A DNA stretch of 64,000 nt from positions 30,965 to 94,964 of the forward strand of contig NZ_VLLN01000018.1 of assembly GCF_007830735.1 (NCBI RefSeq), in the 5' to 3' direction. This DNA is from Geobacter argillaceus. Its GTDB lineage: Bacteria > Desulfobacterota > Desulfuromonadia > Geobacterales > DSM-12255. Numbering within the stretch: the first letter of the stretch is position 1; every line of letters starts with the position of its first letter. The notes under the pieces are model-generated. The model did not search any database. It was not told the DNA's origin and saw nothing but the letters and a program-made list of their open reading frames with translations. The translations under genes and the position numbers were made by a program. Positions 1-8,511 of the stretch are shown here, in pieces.

Positions 1-2
1 GG

Positions 3-299
3 CATTTCAGTCCGGATACCCCGGCTGCGGTTGTCAATGCCGTGAGCGGTTTCGGTGGCGGGTCCGGTGTCGGCTGTATCTGCGGCGCGGTGTCGGGCGG
101 CACCGTGGCGCTGGGTCTGGTGTTGAACGACAAGAAGCTGACAACCCATCTGACCCGTGAGCTGCATGGCTGGTTCAAGGAGAAATATGGGGTCACCTGC
201 TGCAAGACCATCCGCCAGACCCATAAGGGGAAGGAGACCTGCCCGGTGCTGACGGGCGAGGTGGCGGGGAAGATTGCCGAACTGTTGTCGAGAACGTGA
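3..299 (+). CDS. C_GCAxxG_C_C family redox protein (5' end outside window)
   Basis: The frame is open from the first bases of the window, so the true start lies upstream and only the C-terminal ~98 residues are seen. A glycine-rich stretch runs into [10 protein letters not shown], which matches the C-G-C-A-x-x-G core of the C_GCAxxG_C_C family. Further cysteines follow (a CC pair and a C-P near the C-terminus), as expected for this cysteine-rich presumed redox-active family. The next gene begins 13 bases after the stop. The biochemical role of the family is not established; the cysteines and the rhodanese/DUF2892 neighbours suggest thiol or sulfur redox work. Confidence 0.75.
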   Translation, partial: HFSPDTPAAVVNAVSGFGGGSGVGCICGAVSGGTVALGLVLNDKKLTTHLTRELHGWFKEKYGVTCCKTIRQTHKGKETCPVLTGEVAGKIAELLSRT

Positions 300-312
300 A
301 AAGGAGCATGTC

Positions 313-540
313 ATGAAAGAAGGATTCTATGTCGAGCGGGTCGTCCGGATCATTGCCGGCAGTTTTGTGCTGATCTCTCTGCTGCTGGCCCATTTCCACA
401 GCCAGAACTGGCTCTGGTTCACCGGCTTTGTCGGGCTGAACCTGTTCCAGTCCGGCTTCACCCAGTTCTGCCCGATGTTCAGCATCCTGGAAAAACTGGG
501 TGTACCCCGGTTCCCGAAAGAGTGTTGCAGCAAGCGATGA
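313..540 (+). CDS. DUF2892 / YgaP-like inner-membrane protein
   Basis: A 75-residue protein with two hydrophobic segments (about residues 10-27 and 32-52) and a cysteine pair near the C-terminus. This is the layout of the DUF2892 transmembrane domain, which is often fused to or encoded beside rhodanese domains. The ATG at 313 is chosen because AAGGAG lies just upstream (301-306); an in-frame start at 274 would overlap the preceding gene. The stop overlaps the start of the next gene (ATGA), so the two are translationally coupled. Function is inferred from family and context: a membrane partner in sulfur/thiol metabolism. Confidence 0.7.
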   Translation: MKEGFYVERVVRIIAGSFVLISLLLAHFHSQNWLWFTGFVGLNLFQSGFTQFCPMFSILEKLGVPRFPKECCSKR

Positions 541-1367
541 AGCATCGTATCACGGTGCTGTGCGACAATACGGTCGGGCCGGTAACCGGTACCCTGGGCG
601 AGCACGGTTTTGCCGCCCTGGTGGAGCATCCCGCTGGAGCGCTCCTCTTCGATACGGGGCAAGGGGCGACGCTATTGGCCAATGCCCAGCGGCTGAACAA
701 GGATCTCCACCGGGTCGGGACGGTGGTCCTGTCCCACGGGCACTGCGACCACACCGGCGGGCTCTTGCCGCTTCTGCGGATCTGCGGGCCAAGGAGGGTG
801 CTGGCCCATCCGGGGGTTTTCGCCTCGCGCTACCGGGTGAAGGATACGGGAGAGGCCATTGCCATCGGAATACCGTACACAGAGGAGTATCTCCAGGAGC
901 ACGGTGCCCGGTTCGATCTCAGTCGTGAGCCACGGGAAGTGGCAGCCGGTCTGCTTCTCACCGGCGAGGTGCCGCACCGTACTGATTTCGAGACAGGGGA
1001 TCGGGGATTGTACAGCGATCCCGTGAAAGAACATATTGATCTGCTCCCTGACGACCAGTCGCTGGTCATCAGGGGCGAGCGCGGTCTGACCATATTGCTC
1101 GGCTGCTGCCACGCCGGCTTGGTGAACACCATTGAAGCGGCCCGGCAACTGACCGGCGAAGATGAGGTCTATGCTGTGGTGGGGGGGACCCATCTGGGGT
1201 TCTGCACTGGGAGTCAATTGGAGCAAACGATCCAGGCGCTGCGCCGTTTTCGGGTCAAGAAGATCTGCGCAAGCCATTGCACCGGTTTTGCGGCGGCAGC
1301 CCGCCTGGCGCACGAGTTCCCCGGGGCGTTTCAGCCGACAGCGGTCGGCTATTGTCTGGAGGTGTAA
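537..1367 (+). CDS. Metallo-beta-lactamase-fold hydrolase
   Basis: 276 residues. The metal-binding motif H-x-H-x-D-H is at residues 67-72 ([10 protein letters not shown]), and a later GCCHAG and CASHCTGF supply the other histidines typical of the fold. The layout resembles the family annotated as 7,8-dihydropterin-6-yl-methyl-4-(beta-D-ribofuranosyl)aminobenzene 5'-phosphate synthase-like hydrolases in archaea and anaerobic bacteria. The start codon overlaps the stop of the DUF2892 gene (ATGA). Substrate cannot be read from the sequence. Association with a rhodanese and a C_GCAxxG_C_C protein may indicate a sulfur-related substrate, but that is inference. Confidence 0.75.
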   Translation: MKHRITVLCDNTVGPVTGTLGEHGFAALVEHPAGALLFDTGQGATLLANAQRLNKDLHRVGTVVLSHGHCDHTGGLLPLLRICGPRRVLAHPGVFASRYRVKDTGEAIAIGIPYTEEYLQEHGARFDLSREPREVAAGLLLTGEVPHRTDFETGDRGLYSDPVKEHIDLLPDDQSLVIRGERGLTILLGCCHAGLVNTIEAARQLTGEDEVYAVVGGTHLGFCTGSQLEQTIQALRRFRVKKICASHCTGFAAAARLAHEFPGAFQPTAVGYCLEV

Positions 1368-1390
1368 ATAATGAAAAAGGTGGTTCGGTT

Positions 1391-1768
1391 ATGAGAATGG
1401 TGGCAGTTATTTTTCTGTTCCTGCTGTGTGTCGTCGGGGTAGCATCGGCCTCGCCCGCCCACAACGTCACATCCGGCGACGTAAAGATAATGCTCAACAA
1501 GGACAAGAAGATTTTTCTCCTCGACGTGCGCACCGTGGAGGAGTTCCGCCAGGCCCGGCTGCGTGGTGCCACCCTGATTCCGATTGGCGAAATCGAGCGT
1601 CGTTACTTCGAAGTCCCCAAGGACCGGCCGGTGGTGGTCTACTGCGCCGTTGGCTCACGGTCCGGGCCTGTTGCGGACTTTCTGGAGAAAAAGGGGTATC
1701 GGCAGGTCTACAACATGAAAGACGGTATTGTGGGGTGGTATCGTAGCGGGTACCCCATCGAGCGCTGA
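1391..1768 (+). CDS. Exported rhodanese-domain protein
   Basis: 125 residues. An N-terminal hydrophobic signal sequence (about residues 2-20, ending in A-S-A) is followed by one rhodanese domain. The active-site loop C-A-V-G-S-R contains the catalytic cysteine (about Cys85), so it should be able to carry a persulfide, unlike inactive rhodanese relatives. The ATG at 1391 gives a proper signal peptide. The gene lies 23 bases after the metallo-beta-lactamase gene and closes the operon, before a terminator hairpin. Periplasmic sulfur transfer is the likely role; substrate unknown. Confidence 0.8.
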   Translation: MRMVAVIFLFLLCVVGVASASPAHNVTSGDVKIMLNKDKKIFLLDVRTVEEFRQARLRGATLIPIGEIERRYFEVPKDRPVVVYCAVGSRSGPVADFLEKKGYRQVYNMKDGIVGWYRSGYPIER

Positions 1769-1808
1769 ACGAATACAAGGATAGAGAGTCGCTCTTTCAA
1801 TCGGGAAA

Positions 1809-1838
1809 GGGGGTGGGCCGGGCTCATCCCCCTTTTTT
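1809..1838 (+). terminator. Rho-independent terminator after the rhodanese gene
   Basis: A GC-rich stem (GGGGGTG paired with CATCCCCC, one bulged base) is followed directly by six T residues. Confidence 0.75.
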
Positions 1839-1931
1839 ATGTTGTTGAGAGTTAGACATTTTCGGGTGGAATCTCGTAAAGTTTTTTGAGCATTTTCACT
1901 GTTTTGTGCCGATTTGTGCCATGATTTTTCC

Positions 1932-1958
1932 TAAAGTTGCCAGAATCGTGCCCGATAT
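1932..1958 (+). promoter_or_regulatory. Candidate sigma-28 (FliA-type) promoter
   Basis: TAAAGTTG, 11 bases, CCCGATAT: 13 of 16 positions agree with the enteric FliA consensus TAAAGTTT-N11-GCCGATAA, at the correct spacing. It sits at the head of the chemotaxis operon, a usual FliA target. A transcript from here would begin near 1965, so translation of the kinase would have to start downstream of 1967, for example at the ATG at 2036. This is a pattern match only. Confidence 0.35.
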
Positions 1959-1966
1959 GGAAGGTC

Positions 1967-3061
1967 ATGGACCGTTCGACTCGCCATCAAGAGGGAACCG
2001 GCAACGACCGGGGATTAGCAGTTGATCAACAGGGCATGGCTCCCTTCATCATTGATCAACTGAGACACGGTGTGATTTTTGTCGACCGTGTGGGTGGCAT
2101 CAGGACGATCAACCGGGAGGCCTGCCGTCTTCTTAACGCAGACCCGGATGATGTGCAGGGGAAACGGGTCGACATGCTCCCCATTCGTGCTCCCCTGTTC
2201 AAGATTCTCGGGGAAAACAGCAGGGGAGCGGGGGTAGAGGTGAGCAGCGGTGGCCTTGTGCTGACAGTAAGGTCACAGAGGTTTACCGATCCCGCCGGAA
2301 CAGAGCACGGCATTCTTTACGAAGTGAGGGACATTACCCGGGAACGGAAGGAGAGGCGTCAACGTGAAGAGTTCGTGGCCATGATGACCCACGATCTGAA
2401 ATCTCCCCTTACCGTTGTGGGTGGTTACCTGCAGTCGATGGCAATGGCACTTGCAGAAGGTGAAGCGGTGGATCGGATCATGCTCTGTCTCCAAGAGGCA
2501 GAGCGGGCCTGCGGCAAGATGCTGAGGATGATCGAGAATATTCTTGATACCTATCGCCTGGAAGTGGGGCTGTTAAAGATCCAGCGCGAGTACTGCGATC
2601 TGAAAAAACTCTTGGCAGATTGGGGGGCGGGGTTTCAGCAGGAAGCGAAAGAGCAGGGGGTAGCGCTCACCTTCTCCGCTACGGCGGACATTCCACCGCT
2701 GAAACTGGACGAGAAGCAGCTTTGGCGGGTTATTGCCAATCTCGTCGGCAATGCGGTGAAGTTTACTCCCAAGGGCGGGCGGGTGTCAGTTGCGGTACGG
2801 ATGGAGGACGATATCCTTATGTTCACGGTTGCCGACACGGGCATCGGTATCCCAGCCAAGGATCTTGGCAAGATATTCAATAAATACTTCCGGGCCAAAG
2901 GTGCCATCGGCTTTAAAGGAACCGGCCTGGGGCTCGCCATCAGCAAGGCGATTGTGGAGGCCCATGGCGGAAAAATTGACGTAACGAGCCAGGAGGGTGA
3001 GGGGAGTTGCTTCACCGTCCTGATACCCGGAATGGTAACGCACGAAAAAAAGACGCACTAG
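1967..3061 (+). CDS. PAS-domain sensor histidine kinase
   Basis: 364 residues, no transmembrane segment, so a cytoplasmic sensor. A PAS-like domain covers about residues 25-125. The HisKA box M-M-T-H-D-L-K-S-P has the phosphoacceptor His at 142. HATPase motifs follow in order: the N box (N-L-V-G-N-A-V-K), G1 (D-T-G-I-G-I-P) and G2 (G-T-G-L-G-L-A-I-S), so the catalytic domain looks intact. The ATG at 1967 has GGAAGG upstream. An in-frame TTG at 1937 and an ATG at 2036, just before the PAS domain, are alternatives. No cognate response regulator is fused; the CheY gene 137 bases downstream is the obvious candidate partner. The signal sensed is unknown. Confidence 0.85.
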   Translation: MDRSTRHQEGTGNDRGLAVDQQGMAPFIIDQLRHGVIFVDRVGGIRTINREACRLLNADPDDVQGKRVDMLPIRAPLFKILGENSRGAGVEVSSGGLVLTVRSQRFTDPAGTEHGILYEVRDITRERKERRQREEFVAMMTHDLKSPLTVVGGYLQSMAMALAEGEAVDRIMLCLQEAERACGKMLRMIENILDTYRLEVGLLKIQREYCDLKKLLADWGAGFQQEAKEQGVALTFSATADIPPLKLDEKQLWRVIANLVGNAVKFTPKGGRVSVAVRMEDDILMFTVADTGIGIPAKDLGKIFNKYFRAKGAIGFKGTGLGLAISKAIVEAHGGKIDVTSQEGEGSCFTVLIPGMVTHEKKTH

Positions 3062-3198
3062 CGTAGGTCGGAACGGTTTAATAACGCAGGTATGGCAGCT
3101 TGACGTGTACGTTTGGAAGCGGATGCACTCGATGTCATTCCACCAGAGCATTCTGAAAAATTAACTTCAAACCCATCAGTTATGAAAGGAGAACACCC

Positions 3199-3564
3199 AT
3201 GGCAAACGTCTTGATAGTCGATGATTCATCCACTATGCGCAAGATCATCTCCCGCTCCCTTCGTCAGGCAGGGCTGGCCGTCGATGAAATCTACGAGGCC
3301 GGTGACGGCATCGAGGGGTTGAATGCGCTCAAGGGGAACAAGGTAGGCCTGATCCTCTCCGATATCAACATGCCCAACATGGACGGGCTGGAATTCATCA
3401 AACAGGTGCGGAGCAACGGCAATTCCGTTCCCATCGTCATGATCACGACCGAAGGAGGGGAGGATATCCTGAAAGAGGCCATCAACAGCGGCGCCAGCGA
3501 CAGCATCAAGAAGCCGTTTACTCCCGACCAGCTTCAGGAAAAGCTCGGAGGACTCCTGTCATGA
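3199..3564 (+). CDS. cheY: Chemotaxis response regulator CheY
   Basis: A single receiver domain of 121 residues, the length of CheY. The acidic pair is D8-D9, the phosphoacceptor Asp55 lies in L-S-D-I-N-M-P, Thr83/84 is the switch residue, and Lys105 precedes the conserved proline. All catalytic residues are therefore present. AAAGGAG lies 8 bases before the ATG. The stop overlaps the start of the next gene, which encodes a CheX-like phosphatase, so regulator and dephosphorylating enzyme are translationally coupled. It presumably binds the FliM/FliN switch encoded at 20.2-21.5 kb. Confidence 0.9.
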   Translation: MANVLIVDDSSTMRKIISRSLRQAGLAVDEIYEAGDGIEGLNALKGNKVGLILSDINMPNMDGLEFIKQVRSNGNSVPIVMITTEGGEDILKEAINSGASDSIKKPFTPDQLQEKLGGLLS

Positions 3565-4067
3565 CCCTGAATACCAATGTTTCAGAAGCGGTAGGCATGG
3601 AAGAACAGGATATGGTTGGCTACCTGATCCATGCCACCAAGGAAGTCTTCAATACCATGGTGATGATGGAACTGGATGACAGCTACCCTCTTCAGGAGCC
3701 CATTACCCATTTTCATTGTAGTGTCACCAGCATGGTCGGCCTGGCCGGAACCTATACCGGCATTCTTTCCATCCACTGTCCGCAGACATTTGCCCTGCGC
3801 ATTACTTCAAGCATGCTGGGGATGGATGTAACTGAAATGGGGGAGGACGTGAACGATGCCCTTGGCGAACTGGCCAATATGCTGGGGGGGTATGTGAAAC
3901 AGACTCTTTCCAAAGGGGGGCTGGATATAAATCTGTCCATTCCGACCGTAATTTCCGGAGAGGAATACACAGTAAACTCGACAGCCGACAGCGATTGTAT
4001 TATTATCCCCTTCACCAACGATGGCGACCGTTTTCTCGTCGGGCTCAAACTCCAGAAGGAAGGGTAA
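3561..4067 (+). CDS. cheX: CheX/CheC-family CheY-P phosphatase
   Basis: 168 residues. The E-x-x-N phosphatase signature appears as G-E-L-A-N-M-L-G-G around residues 97-105, in a CheX-like alpha/beta fold. CheX/CheC proteins remove phosphate from CheY. The ATG overlaps the cheY stop (ATGA), consistent with paired production. Only one clear E-x-x-N site is visible, which fits CheX better than CheC (usually two). Assignment rests on this motif, length and context. Confidence 0.8.
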   Translation: MTLNTNVSEAVGMEEQDMVGYLIHATKEVFNTMVMMELDDSYPLQEPITHFHCSVTSMVGLAGTYTGILSIHCPQTFALRITSSMLGMDVTEMGEDVNDALGELANMLGGYVKQTLSKGGLDINLSIPTVISGEEYTVNSTADSDCIIIPFTNDGDRFLVGLKLQKEG

Positions 4068-4083
4068 GTAATGGGTAGGGTTG

Positions 4084-5142
4084 ATGGCTGAGTTTGCTAC
4101 GCTGACGGACGTTCTCGCCCGGTCTGTTGCCCAGGCCGGCGAGGAGAGCAGTATGCTCCTCGGGCAGACACTTACCTTCGAGGCAGGTGACTCGCTCAAG
4201 ACGAATCGGGTAAGCTATTTTACCGGCCTTGACAGTGCCATCCTTGTCGCAACCGTAGAGTCGAAGGAAGAGTATACGGGAGAGTTCTATCTCCTCTTTA
4301 CGCTCAGGGATGCCATCCTGATGAGCGGTCTTCTTCTCGGGATTCCTCCTGCCAGGATTTCCGAGAAGCGGAAACTGGCTATCGTCGAGAATGACGATAC
4401 CGATGCATTTGGCGAGATCATGAACCAGCTCATCGGTTCATTCAACATGATTTTCAAGCCCAGTTTCCCCAACAAAGTCCATCTAAAACTTGTCAAACCG
4501 AAGAAGTATGTCCCCGATGTCGACCCGATAACCGAGGTGGATCCGGTCCCTGACGGGGAGTTCCTGCTATTCAGGACTTCGCCCAAGATGGACGGGTACG
4601 AGATGGACCACCTGGACATCCTGGTCCCTCTTCCCCTGGCCGAGCAGTTCGATCCCCCCCCTGCTGTTGAGGAAAAGCCGGCAGATGCGGTTGTCGAGGA
4701 AGCTCCACCGATTGCCGCCGCTGCCAATGAAACGATTGCCGCCGCTGTCGATGAAACGATTGCCGTTTCTGCGGAGGAAACCATCATCATCCTCGAAGAC
4801 AATCAGCAGGAGCGTGAAAAGATGCGGGAATGCCTGGCATCGACCGGCCTCAAGCTTCTCGATGGCGCCCTGAGCGCTGATATCAGGGAACTGCTCCAGC
4901 AGGGACGTCCCCGGGTTGCCGTGGTCGGTGTGGCCGATACCGAGGATCGGGAACTTGCCCTCTGTATAAAAATTTCGTCGCTCAGCCAGGATCAGCCCCT
5001 TCCCATTATCATGTGTGCGCCGGAGTGGACGCGCAGCGGTGTCCTCAAGGCGATAAAGTATGGAGCCAGGGACATTGTTCTCAAGCCATACAGTGGAGAA
5101 GAGTTGGTTGCCAAGGTAAAAAAGTTCCTGAAGGCTGCCTAG
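4084..5142 (+). CDS. CheC-like protein fused to a degenerate receiver domain
   Basis: 352 residues in two parts. The N-terminal ~190 residues contain G-E-I-M-N-Q-L-I-G-S, an E-x-x-N-type motif like that of CheC/CheX phosphatases. A low-complexity linker follows, rich in Ala, Glu and Val, with three near-repeats of A-A-N/D-E-T-I-A. The C-terminal ~115 residues have receiver topology: an acidic E-D pair at the start and a conserved L-K-P at the end. The phosphoacceptor position reads V-V-G-V-A instead of Asp and the Thr position is Cys, so this receiver probably cannot be phosphorylated. The ATG at 4084 follows GGTAGGG. It closes the chemotaxis operon. Confidence 0.65.
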   Translation: MAEFATLTDVLARSVAQAGEESSMLLGQTLTFEAGDSLKTNRVSYFTGLDSAILVATVESKEEYTGEFYLLFTLRDAILMSGLLLGIPPARISEKRKLAIVENDDTDAFGEIMNQLIGSFNMIFKPSFPNKVHLKLVKPKKYVPDVDPITEVDPVPDGEFLLFRTSPKMDGYEMDHLDILVPLPLAEQFDPPPAVEEKPADAVVEEAPPIAAAANETIAAAVDETIAVSAEETIIILEDNQQEREKMRECLASTGLKLLDGALSADIRELLQQGRPRVAVVGVADTEDRELALCIKISSLSQDQPLPIIMCAPEWTRSGVLKAIKYGARDIVLKPYSGEELVAKVKKFLKAA

Positions 5143-5242
5143 TGTCAAAAAAACGTCAATATTGTCTCGCCTGTTTCGGCCCGTCTCTACTTTGTCACAA
5201 CTAACCTGTTGATATTGTGTCGTAATAAAAGTTTTTTCGAGT

Positions 5243-5258
5243 GGGCATGTGAATTGCC
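5243..5258 (+). promoter_or_regulatory. Candidate sigma-54 promoter
   Basis: GGGCATGTGAATTGCC has the -24 GG and -12 GC dinucleotides at the right spacing and matches 9 of 12 fixed positions of TGGCACG-N4-TTGCW. A transcript would begin near 5269, at the head of the TPR gene and the flagellar region. Confidence 0.5.
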
Positions 5259-5342
5259 TCTGAAGTATCCGAATGTATGCCCGAATTTCCGCACGGGACC
5301 GACGTGCTCGTCCGGCGGGGATCGGTAGGAGACGGCAGCGGA

Positions 5343-7490
5343 GTGCTTTCTTTCACCACGAGAAACCTGATATCAACTGTTCCCGGTTTGGCGCTGCGCC
5401 ATGGGACTATGCTTTTGCTCGTCCTCTGCGCACTGCTCATGACAGTGGTGCCCGGGGGGGCCGCCGAACCATTGCCGGCGCGTCTCTGCCGTCTCGATAT
5501 CGTGTCGGGCGATCAGTACACCCGCTTGCGCTTCAAGCTGGACAAGACTTCCTCATATACGGTGGATATGGTTCCCGGCAATCGCCTGCGTATCCGCCTC
5601 GACCATGCCAGTTCTCCGCACTTTAAAAAGCTGCGCTCTTTTACCAATCGCCAGGTGCAGGGTGTGACCGTCAGGAATCTGATGGGGGCAGTTGTGGCCG
5701 ATATTGGTCTCAACGAGCAGGCAAGCGGTTTCCGTGTGCTCCCCTTGGCAGAGGCCGGAATACTGGTTGTCGATGTCGGTAAGTCGCTGGCAATGAAGGA
5801 GTCGCAGCAGGTTCTTGCCGACCGTCAACAGATCCTGCTCGGGGCCGGAAAACTGGTCAGGGAGTATGATCCTCCGCTTACCGCTGATTTTCCGTTCATT
5901 CCGACAGACCCCCAGACGCTGAAACAGATTATTCCCGCTTCAGATCTCAAGCAGTTTGCAATCGGTGAAGCGTTTCTCTACAAAGGGCAGGCGGCCGAGG
6001 CTGAGACTGTTTTTGCCGCGTTTGCCAAACGGGAACATCCTGTCGGGACCATTGCCGCCTATCGACTCGGCGAGGCCCGCTATGCGCTCCACAAGTATAA
6101 ACCGGCTCTGGATGCCTTTCGCCAGGGCGAGGCGAAACTCCCTTCATACCTGCAGGAGCGTCCGATAACCGCCTTCTCGTATGCCGATACTCTGGTGCGT
6201 GTAGGTGGCAGCCCGACCAGAAAAACTTTTTCACACCTGATTGCGGCGTTCAGCGACAAACCGTATGCGTCTCTCATGGTTGCCAGGCTGGCCGATGTGC
6301 TTGCCAGGCAGGGGAACGATGCCGAGGCCCTGTTGATCTATCGGACCGTCATCAAGCTCTTCCCGGGATCACGGGGGGCCAATCATGCGGCAATGCAACT
6401 GGCCGATCGGCAATTTTTCAGCCAGAACCTGGAAACGTATCCCGTGCTGCTGCGTACCTATCGGGAGATTGGCAATACGTCGGGTGATTTTTCGCTCAAG
6501 GATGAGGCTTCATTCAGGGAGGCCCTGCTCGAATCACTGTATGGCCCAACCATCCTGGCCATGGCAAAGATAGATGAATATGAAAAGCGTTTCCCAACAG
6601 GTATTTTTGTCGCAACGGCCAAATCGGTAAAGGAACTGCTGCTGCCGAAGGTATACTGGGAACTGTTTGCCGCGAGAGACTATCACGGGCTTCTGCAACT
6701 GGTCCAAGACAACAGGTCTGGCCTGGCAGGCTGCGTGGCCGATCCCCGTTTCCTGCCAAGCCTCATGGAGGCATTTGCCGCTACCGGTCAGATCAAGGCT
6801 GAGATTGGACTCCTGGCCTATCTGATGCGCTATGATTTGGGAAAAAGCCAGTCACCGGAGATGATCCTGCGAATACTTGCGGATGCTGACCGGCTCGCCG
6901 ACAACAAGCTTGCGGAAGAAGCTGCCACCATGTTTCTGGAGCGCTTTCCCAAACGCCCGGAAGCCGGGTCGATGCGTGAACGGCTGGCTGCCCTGCGTTT
7001 TCAGGAAGGACGCCCGGAGAGCGTTATTGCAGAACTTTCGCACCTCCTGAAACCGAACGTCAGGGCCGAGATGCCGGAGAGTTACTACTACCTGGGTAAG
7101 GCCCTGGTTGCCAAAGGAAAGCCTCAGGTTGCGGACCGTGCTTTGTCCGCATTCATCGAGGCCAGGAAGGGAAGCTCCCAGGCAGCCTATAGGGCCGATG
7201 CGTATTATACCCTCGTGCTGACCCGGCAGGCGTCGGGAAACAGACGCGGGGCGATAGATGCCTGTAAGGGGGGGCTGGCGGTGGCTACTAAAGGGGAGCA
7301 CGATCAACTCCTGTACAAGCTGGGAGAGTTGCTGATCCAGGACCGTCGCATTCCCGAGGCACGGGCTCAATGGGAAAAGCTTGCCAAAGAGGGGAGCGAT
7401 GAACAGTGGCGTAAGCTGGCTGGCCAGGCGATTGCCTCCCTTGATCTGCAGCAGGAACTGTCTGACGTGAAATCCCTCGTGTCAAAATAA
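5343..7490 (+). CDS. TPR-repeat protein at head of flagellar cluster
   Basis: About 715 residues. A hydrophobic signal-like segment (M-L-L-L-V-L-C-A-L-L, encoded around 5409-5440, ending near G-A-A-E) is followed by a beta-rich domain resembling AMIN domains (about 5470-5800), then a long array of helical tetratricopeptide-type repeats to the C-terminus. The protein is probably exported. The start is uncertain. An ATG at 5277 lies only 8 bases after the predicted sigma-54 transcription start and has no ribosome site. GTG at 5343 has TAGGAG upstream but at long spacing. ATG at 5409 sits right at the signal segment. Position suggests a role in envelope steps of flagellar assembly or placement, but no function is known. 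Confidence 0.65.
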   Translation: MLSFTTRNLISTVPGLALRHGTMLLLVLCALLMTVVPGGAAEPLPARLCRLDIVSGDQYTRLRFKLDKTSSYTVDMVPGNRLRIRLDHASSPHFKKLRSFTNRQVQGVTVRNLMGAVVADIGLNEQASGFRVLPLAEAGILVVDVGKSLAMKESQQVLADRQQILLGAGKLVREYDPPLTADFPFIPTDPQTLKQIIPASDLKQFAIGEAFLYKGQAAEAETVFAAFAKREHPVGTIAAYRLGEARYALHKYKPALDAFRQGEAKLPSYLQERPITAFSYADTLVRVGGSPTRKTFSHLIAAFSDKPYASLMVARLADVLARQGNDAEALLIYRTVIKLFPGSRGANHAAMQLADRQFFSQNLETYPVLLRTYREIGNTSGDFSLKDEASFREALLESLYGPTILAMAKIDEYEKRFPTGIFVATAKSVKELLLPKVYWELFAARDYHGLLQLVQDNRSGLAGCVADPRFLPSLMEAFAATGQIKAEIGLLAYLMRYDLGKSQSPEMILRILADADRLADNKLAEEAATMFLERFPKRPEAGSMRERLAALRFQEGRPESVIAELSHLLKPNVRAEMPESYYYLGKALVAKGKPQVADRALSAFIEARKGSSQAAYRADAYYTLVLTRQASGNRRGAIDACKGGLAVATKGEHDQLLYKLGELLIQDRRIPEARAQWEKLAKEGSDEQWRKLAGQAIASLDLQQELSDVKSLVSK

Positions 7491-7576
7491 TGTCTTGTGT
7501 CAAAATGCTCCTGCCGGTTGTCGGTCCGACTCTTCTCAACATATGGTAATTGTTTAAAATTTGTTTGTATGTGGGC

Positions 7577-7592
7577 TGGTATGGGTTTTGCT
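7577..7592 (+). promoter_or_regulatory. Candidate sigma-54 promoter for the flgB operon
   Basis: TGGTATGGGTTTTGCT matches 10 of 12 fixed positions of TGGCACG-N4-TTGCW, with GG and GC exactly 10 bases apart. It lies 28 bases upstream of the flgB start and would head the flgB-to-flgE unit. Confidence 0.6.
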
Positions 7593-7619
7593 CTCATCAT
7601 GAGTCGCGGAGGTGTTGTC

Positions 7620-8045
7620 ATGCCAGTAGACGGACTCTTCAGTAACACGGTTGAACTTCTGGGGAAGAGCATAGACCTCAGGACCAGAAATCATAATCTT
7701 ATTTCCGCCAATATGGCCAATGCGGAGACCCCGGGCTACATGCCGACCCGGCTCTCTTTCGAGGGAGAGCTCAAGGAGGCGCTCCAAGGCCAGAAAAAGG
7801 GGACGACACTGGTTCCGGCCCACCCCCGTCACATTCCGGTCAAGGGGATGCGAAGATCTCTTGACCAGGTGCAGGGTACTCTGGAGGAGACTCCGGCCCC
7901 TAATCCGGGGCGTGATGGCAACAGGGTGGAGCTGGAGCAGGAGATGGCCAAGATGGCCGAGAACCAGATTCTCTACAACGCCTCGGTACAGATACTCGCC
8001 AAGAAGTTTGAAGGAATCAAGCAGGCGATAAAGGGGACTAACTGA
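7620..8045 (+). CDS. flgB: Flagellar proximal rod protein FlgB
   Basis: 141 residues, a normal FlgB length. The N-terminal rod signature is present (R-N-H-N-L-I-S-A-N-M-A-N-A-E-T-P-G-Y) and the C-terminal heptad region (E-Q-E-M-A-K-M-A-E-N) completes the coiled-coil pair typical of axial proteins. FlgB forms part of the rod joining the MS ring to the hook. CGGAGGTG lies just before the ATG at 7620; the longer upstream frame lacks a ribosome site. The stop overlaps the flgC start (TGATG). Confidence 0.93.
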   Translation: MPVDGLFSNTVELLGKSIDLRTRNHNLISANMANAETPGYMPTRLSFEGELKEALQGQKKGTTLVPAHPRHIPVKGMRRSLDQVQGTLEETPAPNPGRDGNRVELEQEMAKMAENQILYNASVQILAKKFEGIKQAIKGTN

Positions 8046-8482
8046 TGGATCTGTTTACGGCAATGGATGTAAGTTCTTCGGCCCTCACGGCCGAACGGAC
8101 CCGGATGAATCTTATTTCCAGTAACCTGGCCAATGCCAATTCCACCCGGACTGCCGAAGGTGGGCCATATAAACGCAAAGATGCGGTGTTTGCGGCGCAA
8201 CCGCTCAGTCAGCCCTTCAGTGCGGCTCTTAATAAGGCGGGGCTCCAACAGTTGAACAAGGTGAGCGTGTTGCAGGTGGTTGAGGATCAGAATCCCCCGC
8301 GGCTACAGTATGATCCGTCCCATCCGGACGCCGACGCCAAGGGATATGTGGCCATGCCGAACGTCAACGTGGTGGAGGAGATGGCTGACATGATCGCTGC
8401 CACCCGCTCCTATGAGGCCAATGTGACCACGTTGCAGGCTACCAAGAGCATGGCCTTGAAAACACTGGAAATCAGTCGTTGA
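8045..8482 (+). CDS. flgC: Flagellar proximal rod protein FlgC
   Basis: 145 residues. N-terminal R-M-N-L-I-S-S-N-L-A-N-A-N-S-T-R-T and C-terminal M-A-D-M-I-A-A-T-R-S-Y-E-A-N match the FlgC ends, which pack as coiled coils in the rod. It contains the characteristic central P-N-V-N-V-V-E-E-M. Translation is coupled to flgB by a one-base overlap. Order flgB-flgC-fliE is the standard rod operon. Confidence 0.95.
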   Translation: MDLFTAMDVSSSALTAERTRMNLISSNLANANSTRTAEGGPYKRKDAVFAAQPLSQPFSAALNKAGLQQLNKVSVLQVVEDQNPPRLQYDPSHPDADAKGYVAMPNVNVVEEMADMIAATRSYEANVTTLQATKSMALKTLEISR

Positions 8483-8511
8483 CAGTTGGAATAGGGTGAG
8501 GAGATTCAATA

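Noticed and set aside
1877..1915. TAAAGTTT and GCCGATTT upstream of the kinase as a second sigma-28 promoter
   Set aside because: The two elements are 23 bases apart, not the ~11 needed.
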